Numbered from the stretch's first letter, positions 8,329 to 18,063 are shown. The stretch is DNA of 64,000 bases from Mycolicibacterium neworleansense (GCF_001245615.1 NZ_CWKH01000001.1:1116001-1180000), one strand, 5' to 3'. Notes: generated from the sequence alone by a model not told the origin. Program-made: numbers and translations.

Positions 8329-11127
8329 ATTTCCGCCCGGGATCACCGCGCCGGCCTGAGCCTCGCGGGTTTCGTCGTCGTCACACTGCTGGTGTTGTCG
8401 CTGTGTGCCGCCGACTTCCCGCCGTTCGCCAAGCCGGAGCCGCCGTCCGGGCGGATGGAACTGGCACAGGGCTGGAAGCTGGCCTCGGCGCGCACGGTGA
8501 CGGCCGACGGCGCCACCTTGTCGACGCCCGGCGAGGTGAACGCCGACTGGCATGACGTCAAGAACATGCCGTCCACCGTGCTGGGGGCGCTACAGGAGGA
8601 CGGCACCTATCCCGACCTGTATGTCGGGGACAACCTCGCCGGTGTGCCCGACGACCTGTTCCGGCAGGACTGGTGGTACCGCACGACGTTCACCGCGCCA
8701 CGGGGCAGCTCCAGCTACCGGCTCGATTTCCCCGGTATCAACTACCGCGCCGAGGTGTGGCTCAACGGCACGATGATTGCCGGCAACTCCCTGCTGGTGG
8801 GCATGCACACGATCCACGAGATCGACGCCACCCGGTGGATCAACCCCGGGGGCGCCAATACCCTGGCGGTCAAGGTGACCCCTGAGCAGGCGCTGCAGGA
8901 CATCGACGGTGTGGAGCTGGCCGACAGCTGGTGGGACTGGCTGAACTGGAACCGGATCGGCTACCAGGGGCCGGACAAGAACCCGTTGCGCGGCAATTCC
9001 TATGTGGCCGACCGCAATGCGGGCATCTTCAAACCGGTCTATCTCAGCTTCTCGGGTCAAGTGGTGCTAAGCGACCCGCTCGTCACCTCCGAGCTGCCCC
9101 TGCCCGCGACCGACGCCGCCCGGCTCACCGTCTATTCCGACATCCGCAACACCGCCGATGTGCCGATGCGCGGGGTGGTGCGGGCCCGCATAAGCCGGCC
9201 CGGCAAGCCGGAGATCTCGGTGGATCAACCGGTCAGCCTGGCGCCGGGGGAGAGTCGCGAAATCCGTTTCGAACCGGACACTTTCGCGGCATTGCAGGTG
9301 AGCAACCCAGACCTGTGGTGGCCCTACACCATGGGCAGGCCCGATCTGTACGACCTGCGGCTGGAGTTCCTCCGGTACGGCCGGGCCACCGACACACTGG
9401 ATTCCCGCTTCGGCATCCGCACGGTGCAACAGCACCGTGACAACGACGAACAGTTCCCCGACCTCGGTCGCGGCGGCAGCTTCTATCTGACGGTCAACGG
9501 CCGCGATTTCCTCGTCCGAGGTGCGGCGTACACGCCTGACCTGTTGTTCCAGTACGACCCTCAACGTGAGGACGCCATCCTCGGATACGTTCGCGACCTG
9601 GGGCTCAACATGCTGCGCCTGGAGGGAAAGTTCCCGGGCGACAACATCATCGAGCGGGCCGATGAACTGGGCATCCCGCTGATGTACGGCTGGATGTGCT
9701 GTAACCAGTGGGAGAAGTGGTGGCAGTGGGACGACGAGGATCGGCGGGTGGCCGACGAGAGCATGCGCTCGCAGATCCTTTCGCTGCGCGGGCACGCGTC
9801 GGCGTTCCTGTGGGCCAACGGCAGTGACGGCAAGCCCCCGGCGCCGGTGCTGGAGGGCTATCACGGAATCCTGCGTGACCTGCACTGGCCCAACACGGTC
9901 GTCGACACCGTGTCGTCGCTGGCCCGCGACGCCAACGGCGAACCCGTCTGGGACGGCATCCACATGGCCGGCCCGTACACCTGGCGCCCGCCGAGCTACT
10001 GGTTCAGCGGCAGGTACCAGGCGACCCGCGGCTCCAACGCCGAACAGGGCGACAACGAACATGTCCCGCCGTTCGCCAGCCTGCGGAAGTTCATCCCGCC
10101 GGACAAACTGTGGCCCATCAACGAAGCCTGGTATTTCCATGCCGGGGCCAACCCCAGCAACGCCGCCCTGGAGAGCATCCGCACCGCGGTGATGCAACGC
10201 TACGGAACATCGCGCGGTGCAGAGGAATTCGCCCGCAAAGCGCAGTTGGCCCACTACGAGTCGACGCGGGCACAGTTCGAGGCGTTCGCCGCCGGCGGCT
10301 GGGACAACCACAAGATGACCATCTACTGGATGCTCAACAATCACTGGCCGTCGTTCTTCGGGCATCTCTTCGACTACTACCTGCGGCCCGGCGGCGCCTA
10401 CTACGGAGCCAAGAAAGGCCTGCGACCGCTGTCGGTGGTGTTCGACTCGTATGCCACCGGCGATCACGACACCGCCAATGTGAGCGTGGTCAACCAGTCG
10501 CCGCAGGAGCGGACGGGTCTGCGGGTGCGGGTCCGCACCTACGACCTGACCGGCCGGATGCGCGATGACCGGAGCGCGGATGTACCGGCGGTGCCCTCGA
10601 ACGGTGTGGTGCCCGGGCTGACGCTGCCCCGGCCGGCCGCCGACTCACCCGTGGTGTTTGTCCGCTGCGAATTGCTCGACGAGAGTGGCGCCGTCGTCGC
10701 CGACAACACCTACTGGCAGTCCCAACAACTCGACGATGTCGGACCGCCGGTCAACGACCAGGCGTTCGACCTCGTGCAGAGCACCTGGGCCGATATGACC
10801 CCGCTCAACACGATGGCGCCGGCGCCGCTGCAGGTGACCGCCCACCGGACCGAGTCGGCCGGCGGCGGAGCCAGCGTGCTGATCCGGCTGCACAACCCCG
10901 GCCGCCAGATCGCCTTCTTCGAACGGGCCGAGATCACCACGACCCGCGACGGTGACGAGATCCTGCCGATCGAGTACTCCGACAACTACGTCACGGTCTA
11001 CCCGGGGGAGACCGTCGAGGTCACCGGCACGGTGACGGGATCGGAGCCCGCGGCCAACTGGGTCCGGGTGGGCGGCTACAACAGCGCACCGACGGTGGTG
11101 CCGATCGACCAGCGGGCACGGCGATAG
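8329..11127 (+). CDS. GH2 glycoside hydrolase, exo-beta-D-glucosaminidase-like, membrane-anchored or secreted
   Basis: This large family-2 glycosidase has a jelly-roll N-terminal sugar-binding domain, an immunoglobulin-like domain, a TIM-barrel and C-terminal beta domains. The motif FLWANGSD places an acidic residue where exo-beta-glucosaminidases such as CsxA have their Asp acid/base (D500 from the start used here), and INEAW gives a candidate nucleophile E599. The N-terminus carries one hydrophobic helix (LSLAGFVVVTLLVLSLCAA), a signal peptide or anchor. No ATG, GTG or TTG precedes that helix after the in-frame stop at 8269. The first usual start, GTG 8392, would cut the helix. GAGGAG at 8317-8322 sits 6 nt before ATT 8329, so I place the start there. 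Natural substrate unknown. Confidence 0.75.
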   Translation: MSARDHRAGLSLAGFVVVTLLVLSLCAADFPPFAKPEPPSGRMELAQGWKLASARTVTADGATLSTPGEVNADWHDVKNMPSTVLGALQEDGTYPDLYVGDNLAGVPDDLFRQDWWYRTTFTAPRGSSSYRLDFPGINYRAEVWLNGTMIAGNSLLVGMHTIHEIDATRWINPGGANTLAVKVTPEQALQDIDGVELADSWWDWLNWNRIGYQGPDKNPLRGNSYVADRNAGIFKPVYLSFSGQVVLSDPLVTSELPLPATDAARLTVYSDIRNTADVPMRGVVRARISRPGKPEISVDQPVSLAPGESREIRFEPDTFAALQVSNPDLWWPYTMGRPDLYDLRLEFLRYGRATDTLDSRFGIRTVQQHRDNDEQFPDLGRGGSFYLTVNGRDFLVRGAAYTPDLLFQYDPQREDAILGYVRDLGLNMLRLEGKFPGDNIIERADELGIPLMYGWMCCNQWEKWWQWDDEDRRVADESMRSQILSLRGHASAFLWANGSDGKPPAPVLEGYHGILRDLHWPNTVVDTVSSLARDANGEPVWDGIHMAGPYTWRPPSYWFSGRYQATRGSNAEQGDNEHVPPFASLRKFIPPDKLWPINEAWYFHAGANPSNAALESIRTAVMQRYGTSRGAEEFARKAQLAHYESTRAQFEAFAAGGWDNHKMTIYWMLNNHWPSFFGHLFDYYLRPGGAYYGAKKGLRPLSVVFDSYATGDHDTANVSVVNQSPQERTGLRVRVRTYDLTGRMRDDRSADVPAVPSNGVVPGLTLPRPAADSPVVFVRCELLDESGAVVADNTYWQSQQLDDVGPPVNDQAFDLVQSTWADMTPLNTMAPAPLQVTAHRTESAGGGASVLIRLHNPGRQIAFFERAEITTTRDGDEILPIEYSDNYVTVYPGETVEVTGTVTGSEPAANWVRVGGYNSAPTVVPIDQRARR

Positions 11128-11136
11128 GATCGGCTG

Positions 11137-11361
11137 ATGACCACAACCGATGAGCGCCATGAGGTCGGCCAACTGGCCGAAAGCGGCGGATGGCTGCACC
11201 GTGACCTCGACCGGGTGGACGTCTACCAGCGCGGTGCGAACCGGATCAGGGTGGTGTGGCAGGGACCGACCACGCTCAGCGGCGCGACGCTGTACCAGGA
11301 CGACATCATGACCACCTACACCCGCGAGTTGGCGACGCTGAACACGTGGCTCAAGCGCTGA
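11137..11361 (+). CDS. Small conserved protein of unknown function (74 aa)
   Basis: The 74-residue soluble protein begins 9 bp after the GH2 stop and is probably co-transcribed with it. It is balanced in charge, with no signal peptide, and ends TRELATLNTWLKR. It looks like a compact alpha/beta fold (GANRIRVVWQGPTTLSG). I do not recognise a named family. The codon use is normal for the genome and the reading frame is clean. Confidence 0.7.
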   Translation: MTTTDERHEVGQLAESGGWLHRDLDRVDVYQRGANRIRVVWQGPTTLSGATLYQDDIMTTYTRELATLNTWLKR

Positions 11362-11385
11362 GTCGCTAGTCCGCGAACCGCGCGC

Positions 11386-11399
11386 ACCGAAAATTCGGT
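11386..11399. promoter_or_regulatory. 14-bp palindrome upstream of eis
   Basis: ACCGAAAATTCGGT is a perfect inverted repeat (6-bp arms, AA centre). It lies in the 57-bp gap between the small gene at 11137-11361 and the eis start, 20 bp before the start used. It may be an operator for eis or part of a weak terminator for the preceding operon; there is no T-run after it. Confidence 0.35.
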
Positions 11400-11418
11400 C
11401 GCGTTTGCCGGTGCCGTT

Positions 11419-12663
11419 GTGGCACCGTCGGATTCCGTGATCGACACATCGGCTTCCCCGGCTACAACCCTCACCCTTCACAGCATCACCGATGCCGACT
11501 GGGCAGGCATGGCGCTGCTCGGCAACACCGCGTTCGGTGAGATCAACCACCCCGATTCGATGGCGGCGTGGCAGGAGATGGTGCCGCCCGGCGGGGGCGT
11601 GGTGATGCGCGCCGGTGGCAGCGACGGGGACATCGTCGGGCAGTCGATCTACCTCGACCTCAGCCTTACCGTGCCGGGTGGGGCCGTGCTGCCCGCCGCG
11701 GGTATCAGCTACGTGGCCGTGGCGCCCACTCACCGGCGTCGGGGGATCCTGCGTTCGATGTACACCGAGCTGCACCAGCGGATCGCCGATGCGCAGTACC
11801 CGATCGCCGCTCTGACCGCGAGTGAAGGCGGGATCTACGGCCGGTTCGGGTACGGCCCGGCCACCACGGTGCACCTGATGACGATCGACCGCAGGTTTGC
11901 CCAGTTCCAAACCTCCGTCCCCGACCCGGGCGGGGTACGACTGGTCAATCCCGCCGACCATCGTGACACCTTCGCCGAGATCTACGAGCGCTGGCGGCTG
12001 CGGACCCCGGGCGGCCTGGCCTGCCCGACAGCCCTGTGGGACGACGTCCTGGCCGACCGGGAGAACGCCCGCGACGGCGGTTCGGAGTTGTTCGCGTTCC
12101 TGCATCCCGACGGCTATGCGCTATACCGCGTGCACGGCGAGGAATCCAGGTCGCTGCGGGTACGCGAGGTCACCGCGGTGACCACCGACGCCTACATCGC
12201 GCTGTGGCGCGCACTGCTGGGGATGGACCTGATGGAGAAGGTGAGTACCTGGACGCATCCCGGCGACGTCCTGCCCTACCTGCTGACCAACCCGCGACTG
12301 GCCCGGGTGACCTCCAGCAGCGACGACCTGTGGGTGCGGATCATGAACATCCCGGCCGCGCTCGAGGCCCGCGAGTATCAGGCCGACCTCGACACCGTGC
12401 TGGACGTCACCGACGATTTCCGTGGTGACGGCGGACGATTTGCCCTGCAGATCCGCGGCGGGCGGGCGCGGTGTACCCCGACCGATGCGCCGGCCGACGT
12501 CGAACTCGACCTCGACGTCCTCGGCAGCCTGTATCTGGGCAGCCACCGCCCCGAAGCCTTCGTGGCGGCAAACCGGTTGCGCGGCAAGGATTCACAGGTG
12601 GTGCGGCGCCTCGGTGTGGCCTTCGCGAGCGACGTTCCGGCCGAACTGGGGTACAGCTTCTAG
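11419..12663 (+). CDS. eis: Eis-family N-acetyltransferase
   Basis: The 414-residue protein aligns along its length with M. tuberculosis Eis (Rv2416c, 402 aa), a hexameric GNAT enzyme that acetylates aminoglycosides and other amines. The acetyl-CoA loop is VAPTHRRRG (about 101-109). The [13 protein letters not shown] segment holds the conserved catalytic Tyr (Y140), and the protein ends in Phe, whose carboxylate is used as the catalytic base in the family. The C-terminal sterol-carrier-like domain includes GGRARCTP and the RLRGKDSQ segment. The start is GTG 11419; GTG 11437 is an alternative. It may confer low-level aminoglycoside tolerance, as known for the family. Confidence 0.9.
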   Translation: MAPSDSVIDTSASPATTLTLHSITDADWAGMALLGNTAFGEINHPDSMAAWQEMVPPGGGVVMRAGGSDGDIVGQSIYLDLSLTVPGGAVLPAAGISYVAVAPTHRRRGILRSMYTELHQRIADAQYPIAALTASEGGIYGRFGYGPATTVHLMTIDRRFAQFQTSVPDPGGVRLVNPADHRDTFAEIYERWRLRTPGGLACPTALWDDVLADRENARDGGSELFAFLHPDGYALYRVHGEESRSLRVREVTAVTTDAYIALWRALLGMDLMEKVSTWTHPGDVLPYLLTNPRLARVTSSSDDLWVRIMNIPAALEAREYQADLDTVLDVTDDFRGDGGRFALQIRGGRARCTPTDAPADVELDLDVLGSLYLGSHRPEAFVAANRLRGKDSQVVRRLGVAFASDVPAELGYSF

Positions 12664-12698
12664 GCCGGCGTGAGGGGCCGCTGCGTAGTGTGCATCTG

Positions 12699-13967
12699 GT
12701 GAGCGCACGTGCAGGCATCGTCGTAACCGGAACCGAAGTACTCACCGGAAGGGTTCAGGACCGCAACGGTCCGTGGCTGGCCGACCAGCTTCTGGAGCTC
12801 GGGGTGGAACTGGCCCACATCACCATCTGCGGTGACCGTCCTCGCGACATCGACGCGCAGTTGCGGTTCCTGGCCGCCGAGGGGGTGGACCTCATCGTGA
12901 CGAGCGGGGGGCTCGGGCCGACCGCCGACGATCTCACCGTGGCGACGGTCGCCGGGTTCTGCGGTCGTGAACTCGTCCTCGATGAGTCCATGGAGGAGCG
13001 GATCGCGGCCATCCTGCGCAAGTTGATCGGCGACCGTCCCGGCGTGGATTTCGACGCGGTGCGCGCGGCCAACCGCAAGCAGGCGATGGTGCCCGTCGGT
13101 GCGGAGGTCCTCGCACCGGTCGGCACCGCCCCCGGTGTGGTCGTGCCGGGCAGCCCGACGGTCGTGGTATTGCCCGGTCCGCCGCGGGAACTGCAGCCGA
13201 TGTGGCACGCCGCGGTCGCGACCGAGGCTGTGCAACAGGCTATTTCGGGCCGGACGCAGTACCGGCAGGAAACGCTGCGGATGTTCGGCCTGGCCGAATC
13301 CGGGCTGGCCGAGACCTTGCGCGATGCCGAGGGCACGATCGCGGGTTTCGAGGCACTGGAGATCACCACCTGCCTGCGCCGTGGCGAACTCGAGATGGTC
13401 ACCCGCTACGAGCCCGCCGCCGCCGGGGCCTACCAGGAGCTGGTGGCCCTGTTGCGTGATCGGCACGGTCCCGCGTTGTACTCCGAGGACGGCACAACCG
13501 TGGACGAGCAGGTGGCTGGGCTGCTGGCCGGGCACCGGATCGCCACCGCGGAATCCTGCACCGCCGGGCTGCTGGCGGCCCGGCTGGCCGACATCCCCGG
13601 CTGCTCGGCCTACTTCGCCGGCGGCGTGGTCAGTTATTCGAACGAGGCGAAAGCCGAACTGCTGAACGTGGATCCGGTCCTGATCACCGAGTACGGCGCG
13701 GTATCGGAGCCGGTGGTGGAATCGATGGTCACCGGTGCGTTGTACCACTTCGGTGCCGACACCGCGGTGGCGATCAGCGGTATCGCGGGCCCGGACGGCG
13801 GCAGCCCGGACAAGCCCGTCGGCACCGTGTGCTTCTCGGTCCGGTCCGGATCGACGGCCATCACCCGCACCCTCCGTCTTCCCGGCAACCGATCCGATAT
13901 CCGGGAGCGGGCCACCACGGTGGCGATGCATCTGCTGCGCCGGGCACTCAACGGAATCAGCGAGTAG
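12699..13967 (+). CDS. cinA: CinA: competence/damage-inducible protein with nicotinamide-nucleotide amidase domain
   Basis: The 422-residue two-domain protein has an N-terminal MoCF/COG1058 domain ([14 protein letters not shown], then [12 protein letters not shown]), which acts as an ADP-ribose pyrophosphatase-like module in characterised CinA. The C-terminal PncC domain ([35 protein letters not shown]) deamidates NMN for pyridine-nucleotide recycling. M. tuberculosis has the orthologue Rv1901. The GTG at 12699 gives VSARAGIVV, matching the family N-terminus, and starts 35 bp after eis. Confidence 0.92.
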   Translation: MSARAGIVVTGTEVLTGRVQDRNGPWLADQLLELGVELAHITICGDRPRDIDAQLRFLAAEGVDLIVTSGGLGPTADDLTVATVAGFCGRELVLDESMEERIAAILRKLIGDRPGVDFDAVRAANRKQAMVPVGAEVLAPVGTAPGVVVPGSPTVVVLPGPPRELQPMWHAAVATEAVQQAISGRTQYRQETLRMFGLAESGLAETLRDAEGTIAGFEALEITTCLRRGELEMVTRYEPAAAGAYQELVALLRDRHGPALYSEDGTTVDEQVAGLLAGHRIATAESCTAGLLAARLADIPGCSAYFAGGVVSYSNEAKAELLNVDPVLITEYGAVSEPVVESMVTGALYHFGADTAVAISGIAGPDGGSPDKPVGTVCFSVRSGSTAITRTLRLPGNRSDIRERATTVAMHLLRRALNGISE

Positions 13968-13977
13968 CCGCGCGACC

Positions 13978-15360
13978 TCAGGTTCGCGCCACGGCGGGTT
14001 CGGCGGGTGCCTGCTGTCGCGTGCGCCGTCGCCGGGTGGAGCCGGTCGCCACCCGCCGCACGATGGACGGGTGGAACAGCCGGCTTGGCGGATCGACCAG
14101 GTTCATCACCCGGAAGAACGCCTCGGTGACCACCGGGTCGTCCTCGGCGGCGGTGAGGACCCGCTCGGTGTACCAGTTGGTCAGCCGCACCGAGGCGGGG
14201 CGGGGGCCGGGTATCTGCGGTAGGGCCAGATCGGCGCCGCAAGCCATCTGCCATGCGGTGTTGACGCACCCGGCGGCGGCGCGCAGGAATCTGCGGCCCA
14301 GGTCCTCGCCGCCGCGGGCCAGGCAGTCGCGCAACGCGAGCGCCTCGAGCGCGGCGACCGACATTCCTTGCCCGTACACCGGATTGAAACTGCAGATCGC
14401 GTCGCCGAAGACCAGCAGACCCTCGGGGAAGCGGGGCATGCGTTCATACCGCCTGCGCACGCTGGCCGGGTAGCGGAAGGTGGCCACCGACCCTACTGGC
14501 TGGGCGTTGCGCAGGGCCGCGATGGTCTCGGTGGGGAACAGGTCCGCGACGAAGTCGATCATCCCGGCCAGATCGGCCGGCGGTTCCTGCCCGGTCATCC
14601 CGGCCGTGGTCAGCAGCCAGGTGTTGTCCTCGTAGGCGAACAAGGAACCGCCACAGGGTCTTTCCGGGACGGTGCCGACAAGGGTCAGCCGGTCGCGCGG
14701 TGCGTCGTCGCCGAAACGCAACAGTTGGCTGGAGTAGGCCACCTGGACGGCGATCCGGTCCTCGGGCGGACGACCGAATCCGGCGCTCTCCAGGAAGGCC
14801 GGTGTCCGTCCGGCCCGTCCCATCGCGTCGACGATCAGATCGGCGGCGATCGCCTGCCCGACCTCACCGCCTCGGGCGGCGACCAGGACGCTGGTCACCC
14901 GCCGGGCGTCGTCCATCAGCAACTCGACCGCGTCGTGACCGTCGAGGATGCGGATGTTGTCGATGGCGCGCACCCGGTCGCGGACATGAGCTTCCAGGAA
15001 CGGTCTGCTCGCCAGATACGACGCGATGGGTCGGGCGGGTTCACGGTTGAGATTGAGCGTGTGCCCGCCCAGCGTCATGGAGATGAGGGACAGATTCGCC
15101 GCGTCGAGCACCGTGGCACCGTCGGCGGCCAGTTCCTCGGGCAGCCCGGGAAACAGTTGGGCCAGCGCCTGCAGCCCGCCGCTGAGCAGTCCGTGCGCGT
15201 GCCGGCCCTGTGGGACGCCGCGGCGCTGGACCGGTCCGTCGGGTAGCACGTCGCGCTCCACGAGCGTGACGGTGTCGAAGAATTCGGCCAGGACCCGGCC
15301 GGCCAGCAGGCCGCCCATGCTCGCGCCCAGTACCACTGCGTGTTTACCGATCGTTGCCAT
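13978..15360 (-). CDS. FAD-dependent monooxygenase/oxidoreductase
   Basis: The 460-residue flavoprotein starts with a dinucleotide-binding fold (KHAVVLGASMGGLLAGRVL) and an early Arg/Gly-rich substrate loop (RRGVPQGRHAHGL). The second FAD signature is FPEGLLVFGDAICSFNPVYGQ, the GD motif of the PHBH/halogenase superfamily. The ATG at 15360 follows GGAGG at the right distance. Actinobacterial relatives are annotated as FAD-binding monooxygenases or halogenase-like proteins without a known substrate. Its neighbours give no pathway. Confidence 0.82.
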   Translation of the reverse strand: MATIGKHAVVLGASMGGLLAGRVLAEFFDTVTLVERDVLPDGPVQRRGVPQGRHAHGLLSGGLQALAQLFPGLPEELAADGATVLDAANLSLISMTLGGHTLNLNREPARPIASYLASRPFLEAHVRDRVRAIDNIRILDGHDAVELLMDDARRVTSVLVAARGGEVGQAIAADLIVDAMGRAGRTPAFLESAGFGRPPEDRIAVQVAYSSQLLRFGDDAPRDRLTLVGTVPERPCGGSLFAYEDNTWLLTTAGMTGQEPPADLAGMIDFVADLFPTETIAALRNAQPVGSVATFRYPASVRRRYERMPRFPEGLLVFGDAICSFNPVYGQGMSVAALEALALRDCLARGGEDLGRRFLRAAAGCVNTAWQMACGADLALPQIPGPRPASVRLTNWYTERVLTAAEDDPVVTEAFFRVMNLVDPPSRLFHPSIVRRVATGSTRRRRTRQQAPAEPAVART

Positions 15361-15450
15361 TGCCGACCTCCGGACCGCTGGCACATCGCCAGTTGTTCGA
15401 AGTATCGGAGCAGGCCGCAGCCGGGCCTAGAGTAGTGCGCTACTCGAACG

Positions 15451-16098
15451 TCACCGGGCCACCGGTATCGACCGCAGAGCCTGCTCGATGCAGGCGGGCC
15501 AGTCGCCCGCGTCCACGATCGTGACCGCCCGGGCCCCGAAGGCACTCGAGATGACGACATCGGGTTGCAGGCTCGCCAGCAGGTGCAGGCTGGTGGCCAT
15601 GGCCGCGGCGTCGCCGATGCCGGGGATCACGAACGTCGACCATCGACCGTCGGCGGCGACGAACATGGTGTCCCCGGTGAACAGATAGCGACCCTCGGCC
15701 CCCTCGACCAGATACGAGGTGCTTCCCGGCGAATGACCAGGGGTCGGGATCACCTCGACGCCGCGGTCATCGACATGGCGGGTGGACAGCGGCACGTCGA
15801 TGGAGTGGTGCCGCCCGATCGTCTCGCGCTCGGCGGCGGGTGCGTGCAACCGGGAGCCGAACCGTTCTGCGACGCGGGCCAGCATCGGGCCGGCCTCGTC
15901 CTGATGTGACAGATAGTGGTCGTCGACTCCGCCGAGTGCATCCAGCGCGGCGAAGTCGGCGTCACTGGCCGGGCAATAGAACAGCGCGTTGTGCCCGCCC
16001 GGCGTCCACAGATAGGCGTGGGTGGTCAAACCCGGAAACGGTGCGTCAGTACGCGTCTCCCACAGGTCGGCCCGGATCCGGTTCAGTGAGGTTGTCAT
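15451..16098 (-). CDS. Metallo-beta-lactamase-fold hydrolase with degenerate metal motif
   Basis: The 215-residue protein has the MBL fold order: a first hydrophobic strand with NALFYCPAS, then DDHYLSHQDEAGPM where the HxHxDH motif should lie, then TPGHSPGSTSYLV and LFTGDTMF. The later His and Asp ligands are kept, but the first motif reads SHQDEAG, so at least one metal site is altered. The family is abundant and functionally diverse. It is one of three consecutive minus-strand genes (FAD protein, MBL protein, alpha/beta hydrolase) with no evident shared pathway. Confidence 0.8.
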   Translation of the reverse strand: MTTSLNRIRADLWETRTDAPFPGLTTHAYLWTPGGHNALFYCPASDADFAALDALGGVDDHYLSHQDEAGPMLARVAERFGSRLHAPAAERETIGRHHSIDVPLSTRHVDDRGVEVIPTPGHSPGSTSYLVEGAEGRYLFTGDTMFVAADGRWSTFVIPGIGDAAAMATSLHLLASLQPDVVISSAFGARAVTIVDAGDWPACIEQALRSIPVAR

Positions 16099-16148
16099 GA
16101 CCCCAGCCTCGACCCTGAACAATGGTTGAGGTCAATGGCCGGCTGAGA

Positions 16149-17063
16149 TCAGTCGCTCTTCCCTTTGTCCCAGGTCGAGAGCATGGTGCCCATGATCTCC
16201 TCGGCACAGCCCAGCCCACCGAGGTGGCTTTCGTAGGGCAGCTCGGTCATCACCGCATCGGGCAGCCGCGAGACCACATGCTGACCGTGCGCGAACGGCA
16301 CGATGTGGTCATGGTCGCCGTGCCACCAGTGCACCGGAACCTTGACCTCGTCGAGGCGGAAGCCCCAGTCACGCTCGAACACGACGATGTCGTAGAACGG
16401 GGCGGCCAGCTGCTTGCGGCTGCCGTTGAGCAGATCGTCGAGGAACATGGCCTTGAACTCGGGCCGGCCCAGCATGCGCCGGTCGCCCTCGGGGGAGATG
16501 CGCGCATAGATCTCCAAGGCGGGGGAGGCGACCGGACGGATCAGCCGGATCAGTCCGGATGCGGCCAACCGGATCGGCGCCCCGGCCACCTCGAGAATCG
16601 GCGCGACGGCCGCACCCAGCTGCATCAGCGGACTGCTGATCGCGTCGGGCCCGATCATCGGCGCCACCCCGCCGAGCACCCCGGCCGCCATCACCCGGTC
16701 GGGCATGGCGGCCGCGGTGGCCAGCGTGTAGGGGCCGCCGCCGGACAACCCGATGACGGCCATCTTCTCGATACCCAGCGTGTCGGCGATGGTGCGCAGA
16801 TCCTCACCGAAATCCAGCACCCGGTCGTACTGGTGCGGTGTGGAGGAACCGATGCCGGGACGGTCCACCCCGATCAACCGGATGTGGTTGTGCTCGGCGT
16901 ACATCCGGGCCTCGGTCGGGATCTGCCTGCGGGCGCCCGGGGTGCCGTGCAGCCAGAACACCGCACGGCCCTGCGGGTCACCGAACTCGGCGAACCCGAG
17001 TTGCCGGCCGTCGCCGACGGCGACATTGCCCTCCAGTTTGGGGCGATCGATCGGGATGACCAT
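16149..17063 (-). CDS. Alpha/beta hydrolase
   Basis: The 304-residue alpha/beta hydrolase has the oxyanion segment FWLHGTPGARR, the nucleophile elbow GLSGGGPY (GxSxG with central Ser), an acid in the WWHGDHDHIVP segment and a C-terminal His in ESHLGG. The His-Gly after the strand and the large lid (roughly 130-220, containing MLGRPEFKAMFLDDLL) resemble esterases and epoxide-hydrolase-like proteins of mycobacteria. Substrate unknown. It precedes the class I aldolase on the minus strand but is not obviously coupled to it, with a 31-bp gap. Confidence 0.82.
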   Translation of the reverse strand: MVIPIDRPKLEGNVAVGDGRQLGFAEFGDPQGRAVFWLHGTPGARRQIPTEARMYAEHNHIRLIGVDRPGIGSSTPHQYDRVLDFGEDLRTIADTLGIEKMAVIGLSGGGPYTLATAAAMPDRVMAAGVLGGVAPMIGPDAISSPLMQLGAAVAPILEVAGAPIRLAASGLIRLIRPVASPALEIYARISPEGDRRMLGRPEFKAMFLDDLLNGSRKQLAAPFYDIVVFERDWGFRLDEVKVPVHWWHGDHDHIVPFAHGQHVVSRLPDAVMTELPYESHLGGLGCAEEIMGTMLSTWDKGKSD

Positions 17064-17094
17064 CTGCGTGTGCCTCGCCTAGCCGGGTTCGCGG

Positions 17095-17988
17095 TCAGCC
17101 CGCGACGGAGGCGTCGTAGATCGACTGGATGGACTTGTCCAACGTCGCGTTGAACTCCTCGTCGCTCTGCTGGGCCGACAGACCCTCGGTGAGCGCGCGG
17201 CTGAAGCTGGCGATCACGCCGGTGTTCCCGGCCAGCAGCTTGTTGGCCTCGTCGCGCGAGTAGCCGCCCGACAGCGCCACGACCCGCATCACCTTGGGGT
17301 GCTCGACCAGCGACTGGTAGTGGTTGGCATGGGTCGGCAGGGTCAGCTTGAGCATGACCTTCTGGTCGGCCGGCAGCGCGTCGAGGTTCTTGGTGATCTC
17401 GTCGCGGAGCAGGTCCTCGGCCTCGGCCTTGTCGGAGATCGAGATGGTGACCTCGGGCTCGATGATCGGAACCAGGCCGTGCGAGAGCACCTGCTTGGCC
17501 ACCTCGAACTGCTGAGCGACCACCGCGGCGATGCCGTCGGGATTGGCCGCGCCGATCACCGAACGCTCCTTGGTGCCGAAGATGCCGTTCTTCGCCGCGC
17601 GGGCCAGCAGGTCGTCCAGACCGGGCATCGGCTTCATCACCTGCACGCCGTCGGAGACCTCGGCCAGGCCCTTGTCGATCTTGAGCAGCGGCACCACGCC
17701 CTTGTCCTCCCAGAGGTAGGTCGCGGTGGGCTTGCCGTCGATGGAGCGGTCCATGGTCTGCTCGAACAGGATCGCGGCCAGCACCCGGTCGCCGTTGAAC
17801 ACCGGGGAGGTGATGATGCGCGAGCGCATCTGGTGGATCAGGTCGAACATCTCCTCTTCGGAGGAGTAGGCGCTCTCCTCGACACCGTAGAGGCGCAGTG
17901 CCTTGGGGGTGGAACCACCGCTCTGGTCGAGCGCGGCGATGAAGCCGTTGCCCGTGGTCATCTTGTCGGCCTGCTGCTGGTTCACCAT
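17095..17988 (-). CDS. Class I fructose-bisphosphate aldolase
   Basis: The 297-residue protein matches the short bacterial class I aldolases (Staphylococcus FdaB type): [17 protein letters not shown] at the start, FEQTMD, the [10 protein letters not shown] region and the Schiff-base lysine in [10 protein letters not shown]. It cleaves fructose 1,6-bisphosphate without a metal. Mycobacteria also carry a class II enzyme, so this is probably a conditional or gluconeogenic isozyme. The ATG at 17988 is preceded by AAGGAG. A pair of near-identical TGTGGCGCACA elements lies 50-75 bp upstream. Confidence 0.92.
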   Translation of the reverse strand: MVNQQQADKMTTGNGFIAALDQSGGSTPKALRLYGVEESAYSSEEEMFDLIHQMRSRIITSPVFNGDRVLAAILFEQTMDRSIDGKPTATYLWEDKGVVPLLKIDKGLAEVSDGVQVMKPMPGLDDLLARAAKNGIFGTKERSVIGAANPDGIAAVVAQQFEVAKQVLSHGLVPIIEPEVTISISDKAEAEDLLRDEITKNLDALPADQKVMLKLTLPTHANHYQSLVEHPKVMRVVALSGGYSRDEANKLLAGNTGVIASFSRALTEGLSAQQSDEEFNATLDKSIQSIYDASVAG

Positions 17989-18037
17989 GGCGTTGTCCAC
18001 TCCTTTGAAGACGGCGTCCTGCTGTTGTTCTGCTGTT

Positions 18038-18063
18038 GTGGCGCACACCACAGGTGGCGCACA
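18038..18063. promoter_or_regulatory. Direct-repeat element upstream of the class I aldolase
   Basis: GTGGCGCACA occurs twice, at 18038-18047 and 18054-18063, with starts 16 bp apart. The first copy lies within TGTGGCGCACA, which is itself an inverted repeat (TGTG-GCG-CACA). The element is 50-75 bp upstream of the aldolase start and 23 bp beyond the amidase stop, so it may be an activator or repressor site for the aldolase. Confidence 0.4.
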
